From Rhododendron vialii (lineage: Eukaryota > Streptophyta > Magnoliopsida > Ericales > Ericaceae): a stretch of DNA of 64,000 nt. The stretch is from positions 9,854,501 through 9,918,500 of the forward strand of contig NC_080560.1 of the NCBI RefSeq assembly GCF_030253575.1, in the 5' to 3' direction. The position numbers were made by a program, and so were the translations under genes. The notes under the pieces are model-generated. The model ran no database searches and had not been told where the DNA came from. It saw nothing but the letters and a program-made list of their open reading frames with translations. Positions 46,095 through 56,002 of the stretch are shown piece after piece (the first letter of the stretch is position 1; the number at the start of each line of letters is the position of its first letter).

Positions 46095-46400
46095 GGATGA
46101 TGCTATGGTGTCCCCGGTCATTTTGGGAATACCGTAATTTTTGGCATAACTTTACCATTAGGAGTATAACTAAAATCAATAACAAGTATAACAGAACCCA
46201 AACAAGGCATAACCAAGGAATATCTAAAAAACCAACCAAGGCGTAACTAAACCCAACCAAAGCATAACAAATAAGTTATGCCTTGCTATGGTTTTAGTTA
46301 TGTCTTGTTATGGTTTTGTTATGCTTATAATAGATTTTGGTTATACTCATGAGTTACGGTGTTCCCAAAATGACCAGGGATACTGAAGTCATTCCCGCTT
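46095..46400. mobile_element. Foldback MITE of the GGTGTCCCCGGTCATTT type, copy 1
   Basis: Left end GGATGATGCTATGGTGTCCCCGGTC-like, right end the diverged inverse (CCAGGGATACTGAAGTCATTCCC). The inside consists of repeated (A)TAACCAA / TTGGTTAT and GGCATAAC motifs in both orientations. About 80-90% alike, by eye, to the copy 600 bp downstream. Confidence 0.8.
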
Positions 46401-46696
46401 CTCTAACCACAAAGGCAAAGTAGTGCTATTATATGCTGAGGAATAAATTCATAGTACTATATTTCACTGCCTAAGCGTACTTTGTTTGACTCTTTTTTTT
46501 TGGGTCAAGATAAAGACTTCTTCTTTTCTTTTTTTTAAATAATTCATTGTGTCCAAACTAGCTTACGCTCATCTTGATTAACAAATAGAAACTCTAACCG
46601 TTATTGTAACTACATTAGACATCTCAGCTTGAGGAAAGAACTTTCAAGTAAGATTTTTCACTTAGTAAAACAAAGTATTTTCATTCGTTTCAGCGG

Positions 46697-47012
46697 ATGA
46701 TGCTATGGTGTCCCCGGTCATTTTGGGGACACCGTAATTTTTGGCATAACTTTACATTATGAACATAACTAAAACCTATTATAAGCATAACAAAACCAAA
46801 CAAGGTATAACCAAGGAATATCCAAAAAACCAACCAAGGCATAACCAAACCCAACCAAGACATAACAAATAAGTTATGTCTTGGTATGGTTCTGTTACGC
46901 TCATAATGGTTTTGATTATGTTCGTAATGAGTTTTGGTTATACTCATAATGATTTTGTTATACCAAAAGTTATGGTGTCCCCGAAATGACCGGGGACACC
47001 GAAGTCATTCCC
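46697..47012. mobile_element. Foldback MITE of the GGTGTCCCCGGTCATTT type, copy 2
   Basis: Ends GGATGATGCTATGGTGTCCC and the inverse of GGGAATGACTTCGGTGTCCC. This copy's ends pair better than those of copy 1 (GGTGTCCCCGGTCATTT exact on both sides), which suggests a younger insertion. Confidence 0.82.
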
Positions 47013-47129
47013 TTTTCTTCATTATGATAATACTCCTATATTTCATAAGGGACCTTTCATAGAGTACCGGGAAAATATTTGTCCCCAAATAAAACACAAG
47101 TGTGCCAAACACCAAGCATTACTAGCAAA

Positions 47130-48111
47130 CCCCCATCATGGCCTTAGCTAATTCGACTGAAAACCAGGTGGAGAGTTACAAAGGATCACAAAATCATCCT
47201 CTTCATCGCTTTTACAGAAAGGTTGGCCAACAAATCTGCGCACTGGTTTCCTTCGCGGTAAGTATGGCTAATTTTTGGAATGTCCAGCTCCGCCATGAGG
47301 AAGTTGCAAACTTGCAATCAGAGATTACGTTACTAAAATGGTGCAGCACTGAGAATTTTCCCATAGCAAAATCGATAGCAGCCGATGCATCTATTGCCAC
47401 TTCAATTCCTTTAAGGTTCAAACTTCTAGCAAGCTTAGGCCATCGCGCAATGCCCAAAGCTCCTCTTCAATTGGGGAAACCTGTCCAATCTTTCTATGAC
47501 ATCCTGTTACCCAAGTCCCATTTTTGGACGAATGAGGCCGGTGGCTCGCCCAGTGGTCAATTTTACCACACCATGCCATCTGTGTCAAGCATACGCTTGC
47601 CCTGTGGTTGTTTCCATTTAACATTTTTCAGGTGTTTTGGTTCGCCTTTTTCCTTCTTGAAAACAAAGTGCTGCCCACTCGTTTGCCTGTGCCAAAACAT
47701 CACTGCATATGCGTCGAAAGGTTTTCCTTGGATTGGAAAACTTGGTTTTCAAATATGTGTTTATTTCTGTTGGTCTGAATGGTCCAGAGACAAAAAAGAA
47801 ACAGGATACTCTACCTAACCCGACTCGTGAATACACTTTGACTGACAATTGTTATGTAGCCAAACACTAGGGTTTTCCTGCGAGAATTGATTCAAAGTCA
47901 TGTTGGTCCAAACTGTGCTAGCAAGGGTACACTCTCTCAACGCATGAATGGTGCTCTCAGAAATACCACAAGCAAGGGGACAGAGATCATTTGGCCATAT
48001 TTGGCGAGTACACAACAACTCCTTCGTAGAGAGATGACAACGTATCGCTAGCAAAAATAAAATACACAATCCTAAGATTGCCGTTAATTCTCCAAGTCTA
48101 TCTCCAACCAA
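47130..48111 (-). pseudogene. LINE fossil: zf-RVT and RNase H-like region
   Basis: On the minus strand, about 48100-47830 reads like a zf-RVT segment (HLSTKELLCTRQIWPNDLCP ... ESTIHALRECTLASTVW). Then 47620-47215 reads like a plant LINE RNase H domain in shifting frames (NGTWVTGCHRKIG, PIEEELWALRDGLSLLEV, then GIEVAIDASAAIDF). Several frameshifts separate the pieces. This differs from the LINE at 20021-24785, whose C-terminus has no RNase H part, so it is a second, older LINE lineage. The long plus-strand frame over it is a shadow. Confidence 0.75.
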
Positions 48112-48154
48112 TGAAACTGATTGAGCTGACCAAGTGCTGAATAAGCCAGCAATG

Positions 48155-48280
48155 AGCTAGATGGGTACCACTCTAAGACACCAACTTGTCCTTTCACCAA
48201 AACTAGGGATTTCATGGAAGTATCACCATTAGATGAGAGTGCATCGTCCTCAACTCCCGTATTTAATTTAGGAAACAAAT
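48155..48280 (-). pseudogene. F-box gene 3' relic near gene 7
   Basis: Minus-strand sequence reading GDTSMKSLVLVKGQVGVLEW resembles the C-terminus of the family (TFMESIVLVKQGNG in gene 7; FVESLVLVENKNGIVDGQLN in gene 6). The rest of the gene is missing and the LINE fossil begins just beyond. It is probably the stump of another F-box copy. Confidence 0.55.
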
Positions 48281-49119
48281 AATCGGCTCTTGTGGCTCAC
48301 TATCTCTAACGTAATGATAATGAACACAGTGAAACTGCAAATGAAGTAGATAAAAATTGGAGATATGACACATAAAGAACAAGGTAACCTCCAATGAAAC
48401 ATGGGAAATTGAATTTAACATTGTACTTGCACTTGGTACTGCTTTGACAAGACAGTCAGCGACACTTCTCAGACATGGGTCGAAGACATTATTTATTTTT
48501 CCAACAGCAAGGTTGACGACACAATGACACACTTACGGATGTGAAGCCAAGTATTGAGATGCTTGAGCACCTTCATTAATAATAAAGTTAAAATCTGCGC
48601 GCAAGCTTGGTTTGAAATCGAATCCAACCAACTGGAGCTCAGCTTGAGATTAGCTTGACGTGACATGTATAGAGCATTTGACAGCCACACTCTGACCAGA
48701 AGATAGGACTCCAAGAAACAAAAAAATGAACTTCAGGTTTTGACTAGTAAAAGTTAACATATAAAACAAACGTAAGAGAATCAAGCATAGAAGTTAGAAC
48801 AACATGCACAATTATATTCCTAACAAATGCGTTGCAGATAACCCAACTAGTATAATCAGCAACACATCACATAGTTACCACTACATTCTAAAGCAATAAA
48901 AGGATTGTTTGTGTTTGCCTGCGCATTGTCAAAACGTTGAAATTTCAGGAGCAAACATTACTTTGAGTTGTGATTTACTCTCAGTCTCCTCCTGACAAGG
49001 AAACAAGATATCTTGATTTTGTTTCCATCTTTGCTTGGACCAGCATTCCTCATAATTGGTGCTCTTTCATCTTTATCCTTTGCTCTCTTGGAGTTTAGAA
49101 GCATAGCATTACAAAGGAA
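48281..49119. other. Intergenic, 3' side of F-box gene 7
   Basis: No gene or transposon is recognised. The part from about 48960 is likely the 3' UTR of the minus-strand gene. Confidence 0.4.
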
Positions 49120-50229
49120 TCAACTACCATTTCCTTGTTTCACTAAAACTATGGATTCCATGAAAGTATCACTGTCAAATGTAACCGAACTCTCTGTATC
49201 TACGGGATTTGCAGAGGTTTTGGTCTCACAGTCGTAACAAAGTAGCCGGTGGTCATTCGTCGATAGCAGAACTTGACCATTTTTCCTAAATCCTATTATC
49301 TGTTTCAACCCTATTGGAAGATTAATATTGTATAGTTTAGCCCAAGATTCTGCAACTCCATATTCTTTCATCACCCATATGCAACAAAAAACCCCTTCGT
49401 GACATGACACTGCCAGTGATTCTCCATATGACATAATCGAGTGGCCCACTAGGTTTTGATTGACCAGACGCACCAGAGCGGCAGGCATATTCGTCACCGA
49501 GAATGCTTGAGAAACCATATTGAATGCCATTATCGAACAGGGGAGGAGACCATCCACCACTCTCCTTTCAAATGCAATCCAATGTATTGCTCCATTAACA
49601 AAAGCCTGGGACCAATTCAACTCCGCAATGCCATGTGGATAACCAACACAGGTGATGGATCTCCATGATCCTGTGCCTTGGGTGTAAAGCTCAACCTTAG
49701 AAGGCTGCTCTATATCCTCCTTCTCGAAAACAATAGACACCAACATGTACTCTTGCGTCGTGGGGTGGGCACCAAATCCCAAAACAAACCACCAAGGAGG
49801 AGTTTCCGGTTGAGAGGGCATGCGAAGAGTCATTGATTTTCTAATTAATGGATTCCACAGAATAATACTCCTACACGATGGCAAATTGCGATCGACCATA
49901 CATATCAAACCATTGCAACTACCCACTATTCTTTTAGGCCGAAATGGGGTACTCAAAGGATACTCCAATTCAGAGAACTCATCACTAAATTTTTCATCGC
50001 CGCGGTACAATAGATAGCGCTCTTTGTTTTTCTCATAGTTGTAAGTCTTAAGGAGAAGGTTTCTGGCGTTTGTTTTGCTGTGGTTGAGGTGTTTGGTGAC
50101 GAAACTAGGGCTTGTTATGAGAGAGTACCATGATTTGCATACGGATGTGAATCGAATCAGAGATTCGACGGGTAGTCTTACAAGAATCTCATCTAAAAGT
50201 TCAGTTGGTAGTGGTATGTAGTCCGACAT
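49120..50229 (-). CDS. F-box protein with FBA domain, copy 7
   Basis: Predicted 369-aa SCF substrate receptor when started at MSDYIP (50229). An upstream in-frame Met at 50310 exists, but it falls inside the predicted leader intron and is not used. The F-box is at about residues 8-48 (PTELLDEILVRLP, FTSVCKSWYSLI, SFVTKHLN). FBA motifs: GSCNGLICMVDRN, WNPLIRKSMTLRMP, LGFGAHPTTQEYMLVSI, VELYTQGTGSWRSI, QAFVNGAIHWIAFE, FNMVSQAFSVTNMP, IWVMKEYGVAESWAKLYNI and GQVLLSTNDHRLLCYD. It ends VKQGNGS without the QLNPL tail. It is clearly diverged from the other copies and, with the copy at 2771, represents an older branch. The frame is intact. Confidence 0.93.
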   Translation of the reverse strand: MSDYIPLPTELLDEILVRLPVESLIRFTSVCKSWYSLITSPSFVTKHLNHSKTNARNLLLKTYNYEKNKERYLLYRGDEKFSDEFSELEYPLSTPFRPKRIVGSCNGLICMVDRNLPSCRSIILWNPLIRKSMTLRMPSQPETPPWWFVLGFGAHPTTQEYMLVSIVFEKEDIEQPSKVELYTQGTGSWRSITCVGYPHGIAELNWSQAFVNGAIHWIAFERRVVDGLLPCSIMAFNMVSQAFSVTNMPAALVRLVNQNLVGHSIMSYGESLAVSCHEGVFCCIWVMKEYGVAESWAKLYNINLPIGLKQIIGFRKNGQVLLSTNDHRLLCYDCETKTSANPVDTESSVTFDSDTFMESIVLVKQGNGS

Positions 50230-50234
50230 TGTTC

Positions 50235-50319
50235 CTGCAATAAGACGATAATTATGGTATCGAGACAACTGGGAAAAAAAAAAAACACTGAGAGCCTTGG
50301 TTTTGGACATTAGAACTTA
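50235..50319 (-). other. 5'-UTR intron of F-box gene 7 (predicted)
   Basis: Donor GTAAGT at 50319-50314 and a strong acceptor TATTGCAG directly before GAACAATG, about 85 bp. It is the clearest example of the intron shared by the whole cluster. A GA/CT tract lies upstream at about 50473-50496. Confidence 0.72.
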
Positions 50320-50399
50320 CAATTGTGTTGGTCGGTTGAAGCCCGAGTTTTCGAGGGGTCCGATCTTTCGATTTGTCTCCGATTTCTATGAATTAACCC

Positions 50400-52225
50400 A
50401 GCATTTCCGATCAAAAAAACAACCCATCATTTCAATGGTCAAAGCCAGTAAAGCATAACTCGCATAAACTGAGGTGAGAGAGAGAGAGAGAGAGATTGAG
50501 ATTTCCCTCGTTTTCCCCAACTTTTCTCGTCTATTCCGAGAGGGAAAATGACGGCTAAAACGTGTTTTTGATAATTGATATTTTTGACTTATTGAGAATA
50601 TTTATTAATGTTAAAAATATTTTTGATAAATATTAGTTATTAAAACAAGTTTTGAACTTTTTCATTCGGAAACACTAACTTTGCCCAGCACATAACTTCA
50701 CCAATCACCAACATGGGGACTCAAAATCTCGAGCGCGGTTTTTAATAAATTTTATTTATTTATCGTTTTTCATTTATTATTCTAAAAAATCTCTCTCAAA
50801 ACTCTAAAGGAACAAGGTCGATCCAGCCAGTCGGATCCGGATCATTAGTTTTGCTCATGAGCAAAAAAAAGGTCATGTCCATTGGTAAGGATGGACTCGG
50901 GGCTGAGACTGAGAGTTCGATCTTGCTCACCCTAACCTTTTACGCTAATTTTTAAAACGCGTGAATAAGAGGGATCGCAATGCCAATGCATACTGCAACA
51001 GTGATGGATACTGTATGTATTACACTTGGCTCTTTTCTCTTAAAAAAAATCAAACGTCAAATGAAAATTTTAAAGAAAGATAATGTTCACCATTATTAAA
51101 GGAGAGTGAACAAAATTCTTCTTCACGACTTCACTTTCCTTTTTTACTCACACTTTGTAAGTCACTCCATTAATTATTTGACAAGTTGGCTTTTTATTAT
51201 TATTATTATTTTTTATCAATAGGCTCCAAAATTAGTCACTCAAATATAACCTTTGTCTACAATTGATCATAACGTTTACCTTTTACAATCATCTATTTGC
51301 ATGTGGTTTAAAGCAAATAATGATGAAAAATGAAGATAGGGCAATTTTTGCATAACACTGCAGGTACCACACTTGTAAAAATGAAATAAAAGAATTGTAG
51401 CTAGCATTGTTGGAGGAAAATGATTACTTTTTTTTTTTTTTTAAAGAGAGGAAAATGGTTAATTAGAAAGTACACAATTTACAAAACTACTGCCAAGAAA
51501 AATCAGCTTTGACATCGAAGTCCTTCCTTCGTGTGGGTGCTACTTTGAAATTTTATTGGCTGCAATTAAAGCCTTCCAAACCTTTCCTTTCGTTTTTGGA
51601 CCCAGTTCGAGTTACAACATGACAATGAAGAGATTGTCTTATGCACGGAAGAGCCGTTCACGGCTCCTTCACGAAAAACACGCGATCTCAGCCGTCTGTT
51701 TCGGCAATTAATGATTGAGATGCGTTTTTAATCTTTGACCGTTAATAAATATTTCTTAACGTTAATAGTTTGTCTTTAATCTGGATCGTCCAAAACACAT
51801 GTGGACGGCCGAGATTGGCCTCCGTAAAACTTCATTATGGAGGAGCCGTAAAGAAGTTTTTCTCGACAATGAACCCAGATGACAAATATGATTTTCTCTG
51901 AAAATATCAACAGTTGAACACATGTCCGCTGAGAGAAACTAATAGATGATTCACTACTTAACATTGCTTTAGCAGACAACCCACACATAAAAGCATCACT
52001 TTAACATAAAGACTTGACGAATGTCAAAGCAAATAAACTAGTTACAGCCCAATTCCAAGATTGTTCGCGACTAAATGAAGCGCACCCATCTCTGACCAAG
52101 CAGGCAAAGTACAACGCAATACAATACCCTAATAAGCAAACATAGCACGAAAACCAGTATCTCCATCTAACATTTAAAACACATTGACCTACAAACTGGC
52201 TAATGTTGCATGTACTGTTTGGTAC
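50400..52225. other. Intergenic with repeat fragments
   Basis: No gene is seen. A tRNA-like SINE fragment is listed at 50860-50945. About 51635-51855 contains short inverted pieces (GGAAGAGCCGTTCACGGCTCC; TGGACGGCCGAGATTGGCC) that suggest a decayed MITE with a GGAGCCGT end. Confidence 0.45.
50860..50945 (+). mobile_element. tRNA-like SINE fragment
   Basis: Contains CATTGGTAAGGATGG (A-box-like) and GAGAGTTCGATCTTGCTCACC (B-box-like GTTCGATC), about 35 bases apart. No poly-A tail is evident. Too degraded for a tRNA call. Confidence 0.35.
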
Positions 52226-52815
52226 TGTTGAATATTATTGTTGTACTGTCCATAAGTGGTTGTATTTGTATAATAGTACGAAAGGAGTAGGTTGTCAGGA
52301 GTAATGTTATAGGTGTGTAGGTGTGTGACTTATTTGTATAAATGACATAAGCGATGATGTAAGCGAAATACCCTTTTATGCCTATAATAGGGGGACTCTC
52401 CCCGTTGTAAAGAAAAGCAAGTAAGAATCAGTACTTTCCTATTATATCATGTGTGCTTCACATAGCTTGCGTCTTGTGTTCTCTTACTCTTTCGATCCTA
52501 ACTTATTTTGTGTTTGTACACTGTTGAATATTATTGTTGTACTATCCATAAGTGGTTGTATTTGTATAATAGTACGAAAGGTGAAAAAGTAGGTTGTCAG
52601 GAGTAATGTTATAGATGTGCAGGTGTGTGACTTATTTGTATAAATGACATAAGCGATGATGTAAGCGAGAGACCCTTTTATGCCTATAATAGGGGGACTC
52701 TCCCCGTTGTAAAGAAAAGCGAGTAAGAATCAGTACTTTCCTATTATATCTTGTGTGCTTCACATAGCTTGCGTCTTGTGTTCTCTTACTCTTTCAATCA
52801 TAATCTACTTTGTGT
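52226..52815. repeat. Two direct repeats of about 296 bp, head to tail
   Basis: The unit starting TGTTGAATATTATTGTTGTAC at 52226 recurs at 52522 with few changes and runs to about 52815. The unit begins TG, carries a TATAATAG-like stretch and a CTCTTACTCTTTC end, and looks like a small Ty1/copia-type LTR. Two LTRs directly abutting with no internal region would be a TRIM/LARD-like remnant or a recombination product. Confidence 0.7.
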
Positions 52816-53439
52816 AAACTAACGACAACTTCTTTATTTCCTGGGAGCTTTTCTTAACAAGTAGTACAAAATGGAAACGTTACTGAGAAATCGAACATAG
52901 TATAGCAACCCAAAATTGACAAAGAATAGCTCGTTGAACATCAGTTCTTAGTAAAGGTGGAAGCTATGGTACACAGGGTATACGGTACGTCTAAATTATG
53001 ACAATTTGTGATTTTCATTATGACGATTTTTGATTTTTTAATGCATATTTACGATTCTAGTTACGACTTGTACATTAAAATTTACCTATTGAACAAGTCA
53101 TTAGCAGGTTACCCATAATTAAAAAATATTATTATTATGTAACCATAATTATTCGTACCGAAATCCATAATACTTGTACTATAACCAAATATATGCGTAC
53201 AATATCAAAAATTAAATAATGTTACCCACAAATGTTCTAACAACACCATAAATTGGCATTATCTTATCAGAATGAATCGTACCAAATTTTTTTTGACTCG
53301 TATGATATTCCGTAACAAAATCAAAATATGTCATACCAGAATCAACAATTGTTATACTTAAGCCAAAAATATTTGTAAAATGCCACAAATTTTATAATAT
53401 AACCACAATTATTATGACAACATCTAAAATTGTCATTTT

Positions 53440-54150
53440 CTTAACACAAAGTGTCGTATCAAAAGAAAACATATTAAATACCACAAATTATATAACAAAC
53501 CATAATTATTATGACAATACCATAAATTGACGTTTTCTTACCACAATGTGTCGTACCAAAGGAAATTAATTAAAATATTCCGTAATAACACATGTCTAAA
53601 ATACCACAAATTTAGTAATATAACCAAATTTGTTATGACAATACCATAAATTGACGTTTTCATACCCATAACGTGTCGTATAAAAAAATTCAATCAAAAT
53701 GTTCAATTAACGATAATTATAATCAACAAAATATCATACTACAAATTCAGTAATATAACCAAATTTGTTATGACAACACCATAAATTGGCGTTTTCATAC
53801 CCACAACGTGTCGTATAAAAAAAATTCAATTGAAATGCTTAGTTAACGATAGTTATTATTAACAAAATACCATACCGCAAATTCAATAATATAACCAAAT
53901 TTGTTATGACAACATCATAAATTGACGTTTTCATACCCACAACGTGTCGTATAAAAAAATTCAATCAGAATGTTCAATTAACGATAATTATAATCAACAA
54001 AATATCATACCACAAATTCAGTAACATAATCAAATTTGTTATAACAACACCATAAATTAGCGTTTTCATACCCACAACGTGTCGTATAAAAAAAATTCAA
54101 TCGGAATGTTCAGTAAATGATAGTTATAATTGGCAAAATACAATACCACT
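53440..54150. repeat. Degenerate tandem array, unit about 130 bp
   Basis: About five units carry, in order, CATAAATTGACGTTTTCATACC, ACGTGTCGTATAAAAAA, TTCAAT(C/T), ACGATAATTATAAT and CAAATTCAGTAATATAACC. Units near 53600, 53740, 53880, 54000 and 54040 are clearest; earlier ones are more diverged. Confidence 0.8.
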
Positions 54151-54984
54151 AATTATTTTCAATTCCCGCCACATTATTTTTTAAAATTTTAAAATTTCCA
54201 CCATTTTATCTTAATTTTCGATTCCCTCCATACTATTTTTTCAAATTCTTATTTGTCCCTACACAATACCTCAATAATTTATACAAAAAATGAAATTCTT
54301 GCACAAAATTTTCATCTAAGAAATTCACCAAAAAATAAGTATTATACCCAAATTTTTGAATACAACTATAATTTCCTCTCAAAATATTGTCTAAATCAAA
54401 TTCTTTCTCTACAAAATTTAATTCAAAAAATCAAAATTCCTTCGTGGAAAAATGAGAGGTCACTAAAAAAATAATTATCCTACTGTCTTAAATGCATACA
54501 TTTTCGACACTAAAATGGAGTTCCAAAAAATAAGTGTGAATATCAAAAAATAGAGTGTGAAAATTACTCCCCTGGCCTTTTTGTAATTGGTGAAATTAAT
54601 TATATTAATACCCAATCTTATTAATATTCAGGGCGGTGCACTTAACAATTGGCACTATATATTTGACACATGGATAGGTGTCAAACCTTCACCCTATGCA
54701 TACTGATCAAAATTTAATGGTGGTCCTTGGAACTAGGTCGTGGAAGTAAAATCTAAATAATTTTGTAAATTTATTGTTATTGTACTTTCTTTCAAAAAAA
54801 TTTATTATAGTCGACATATTGATTTACAATAATAACATAGGCTATAATATGATCTACAAGTGTAGGCCCAGCACTACGACGGAGGCATTTGAAGTCTCTG
54901 TCTTCTCAAAATTTTAGCTTGAAAATAAAGTTGCTACATACAAGAAAATATTATATAATTAATAGTCTTTAGAATTACAAATTC

Positions 54985-55082
54985 TCAATTGTGTACCATA
55001 GTGATAAAGTGTTGAAATTTGGACATTTATCTAAAAGATCTGGGGTTCATGTCTTGCACCCTTCGTTCCTATTTTTTTTTAA
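54985..55082 (+). mobile_element. tRNA-like SINE-like sequence with poly-T end
   Basis: ACCATAGTGATAAAGTGTTG (A-box-like) is followed about 45 bases later by GGGGTTCATGTCTTGCACCC (B-box-like), then a T run. Its layout resembles the minus-strand element at 5548-5682 (shared AAATTTGGACATTT / AAATTTAGACATTT), so the two may be one family. It lies inside the Mutator-like element. Confidence 0.4.
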
Positions 55083-56002
55083 AAGAATGTTGTTATTTTT
55101 TAGGATAAATTACATAGTTAGTCCTTAAAATTTCATACTTCAACAAATCTTGTCGTTCAATTTCAATATAACATTAAAATATAATAATGCACCATTTGAG
55201 CCCGACGTAAGGTGTTTTTTTTATATTTTATTTTATTTTATTAAAATCGTCTATCTTTTACATAATATTAATTAGGTCATTTGTACCAAGAATGAAGTTG
55301 ATGGCTTATAGCTAGACACTTAATTGGATGAAAAATATCATTATATTATTCAATTTGCGTGCCGATGATGGACCTTTCTAAACCTGATTGAGACAAAAAT
55401 TTACGTAGGTGACTTAATCAACAAACATAAAAAATTCAACGGATTTGATCATCATTATTGTGTCAAAGTCGTATGGCTACATTACATTCAACTACAACAG
55501 AAGACTAGGTTTCATACCAAATACTATAAATTGACTGTATAGTCTAAATGTCGTTAGTGACTGTATTTTTAAAATGATCGATCAGGACTGTTAGGATGTT
55601 AAGTTATACAATATTTAATTTGTGATATTTTAGACATGTATCTTGCTTGAGTATAATAATTATTGATTATGCTACGATATATTTTGGTCTTGTATCTAGT
55701 ATCTTTTGATCGATTTCTTTTGGTACGACACATTGTGATAAGAAAGTGTCAATTTTTTGTGTTGTCATAACAATTGTGGTTATGTTATATAATTTGTAGT
55801 ATTTTACACATGAGGGAGATAGAGAGAAAGTCAAAGATGAGAGAACAACCTGTTACCTGCTAAGCCCTTTTTTTATTTTATAAATTGATTTAATATATGG
55901 ATGGTCCGGATTATTTACTTTGAAATCCAATGGTTTAAAATCATGATGCGTACGGTACATCCCTAATAAGGGGTGTATACCATAGGACTACCCCTTAGTA
56001 AA

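Larger units (their letters stand above)
52956..55993. mobile_element. Mutator-like non-autonomous element, about 3.0 kb
   Basis: The inverted ends GGTGGAAGCTATGGTA and complement of GGGTAGTCCTATGGTA are flanked by an exact 9-bp duplication CTTAGTAAA (52947-52955 and 55994-56002). Further inverted similarity extends inside (for example TGACACTTTCTTATCACAATG near 55740 complemented near 53430-53460). The body is very AT-rich and holds the tandem array at about 53590-54150. No transposase frame is seen. Confidence 0.8.

Noticed and set aside
47138-47818. 226-codon plus-strand frame as a gene
   Set aside because: The minus strand carries recognisable LINE RNase H-like and zf-RVT pieces, so the plus frame is a shadow.
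50230-50310. Upstream Met (50310) as the start of F-box gene 7
   Set aside because: It falls within the predicted leader intron; the shared MSDYIP start after TTGCAG fits all paralogs.
53440-54150. Regularly spaced repeats resembling a CRISPR array
   Set aside because: Units are about 130 bp, degenerate throughout and lie in a plant transposon; there are no short exact repeats with unique spacers.
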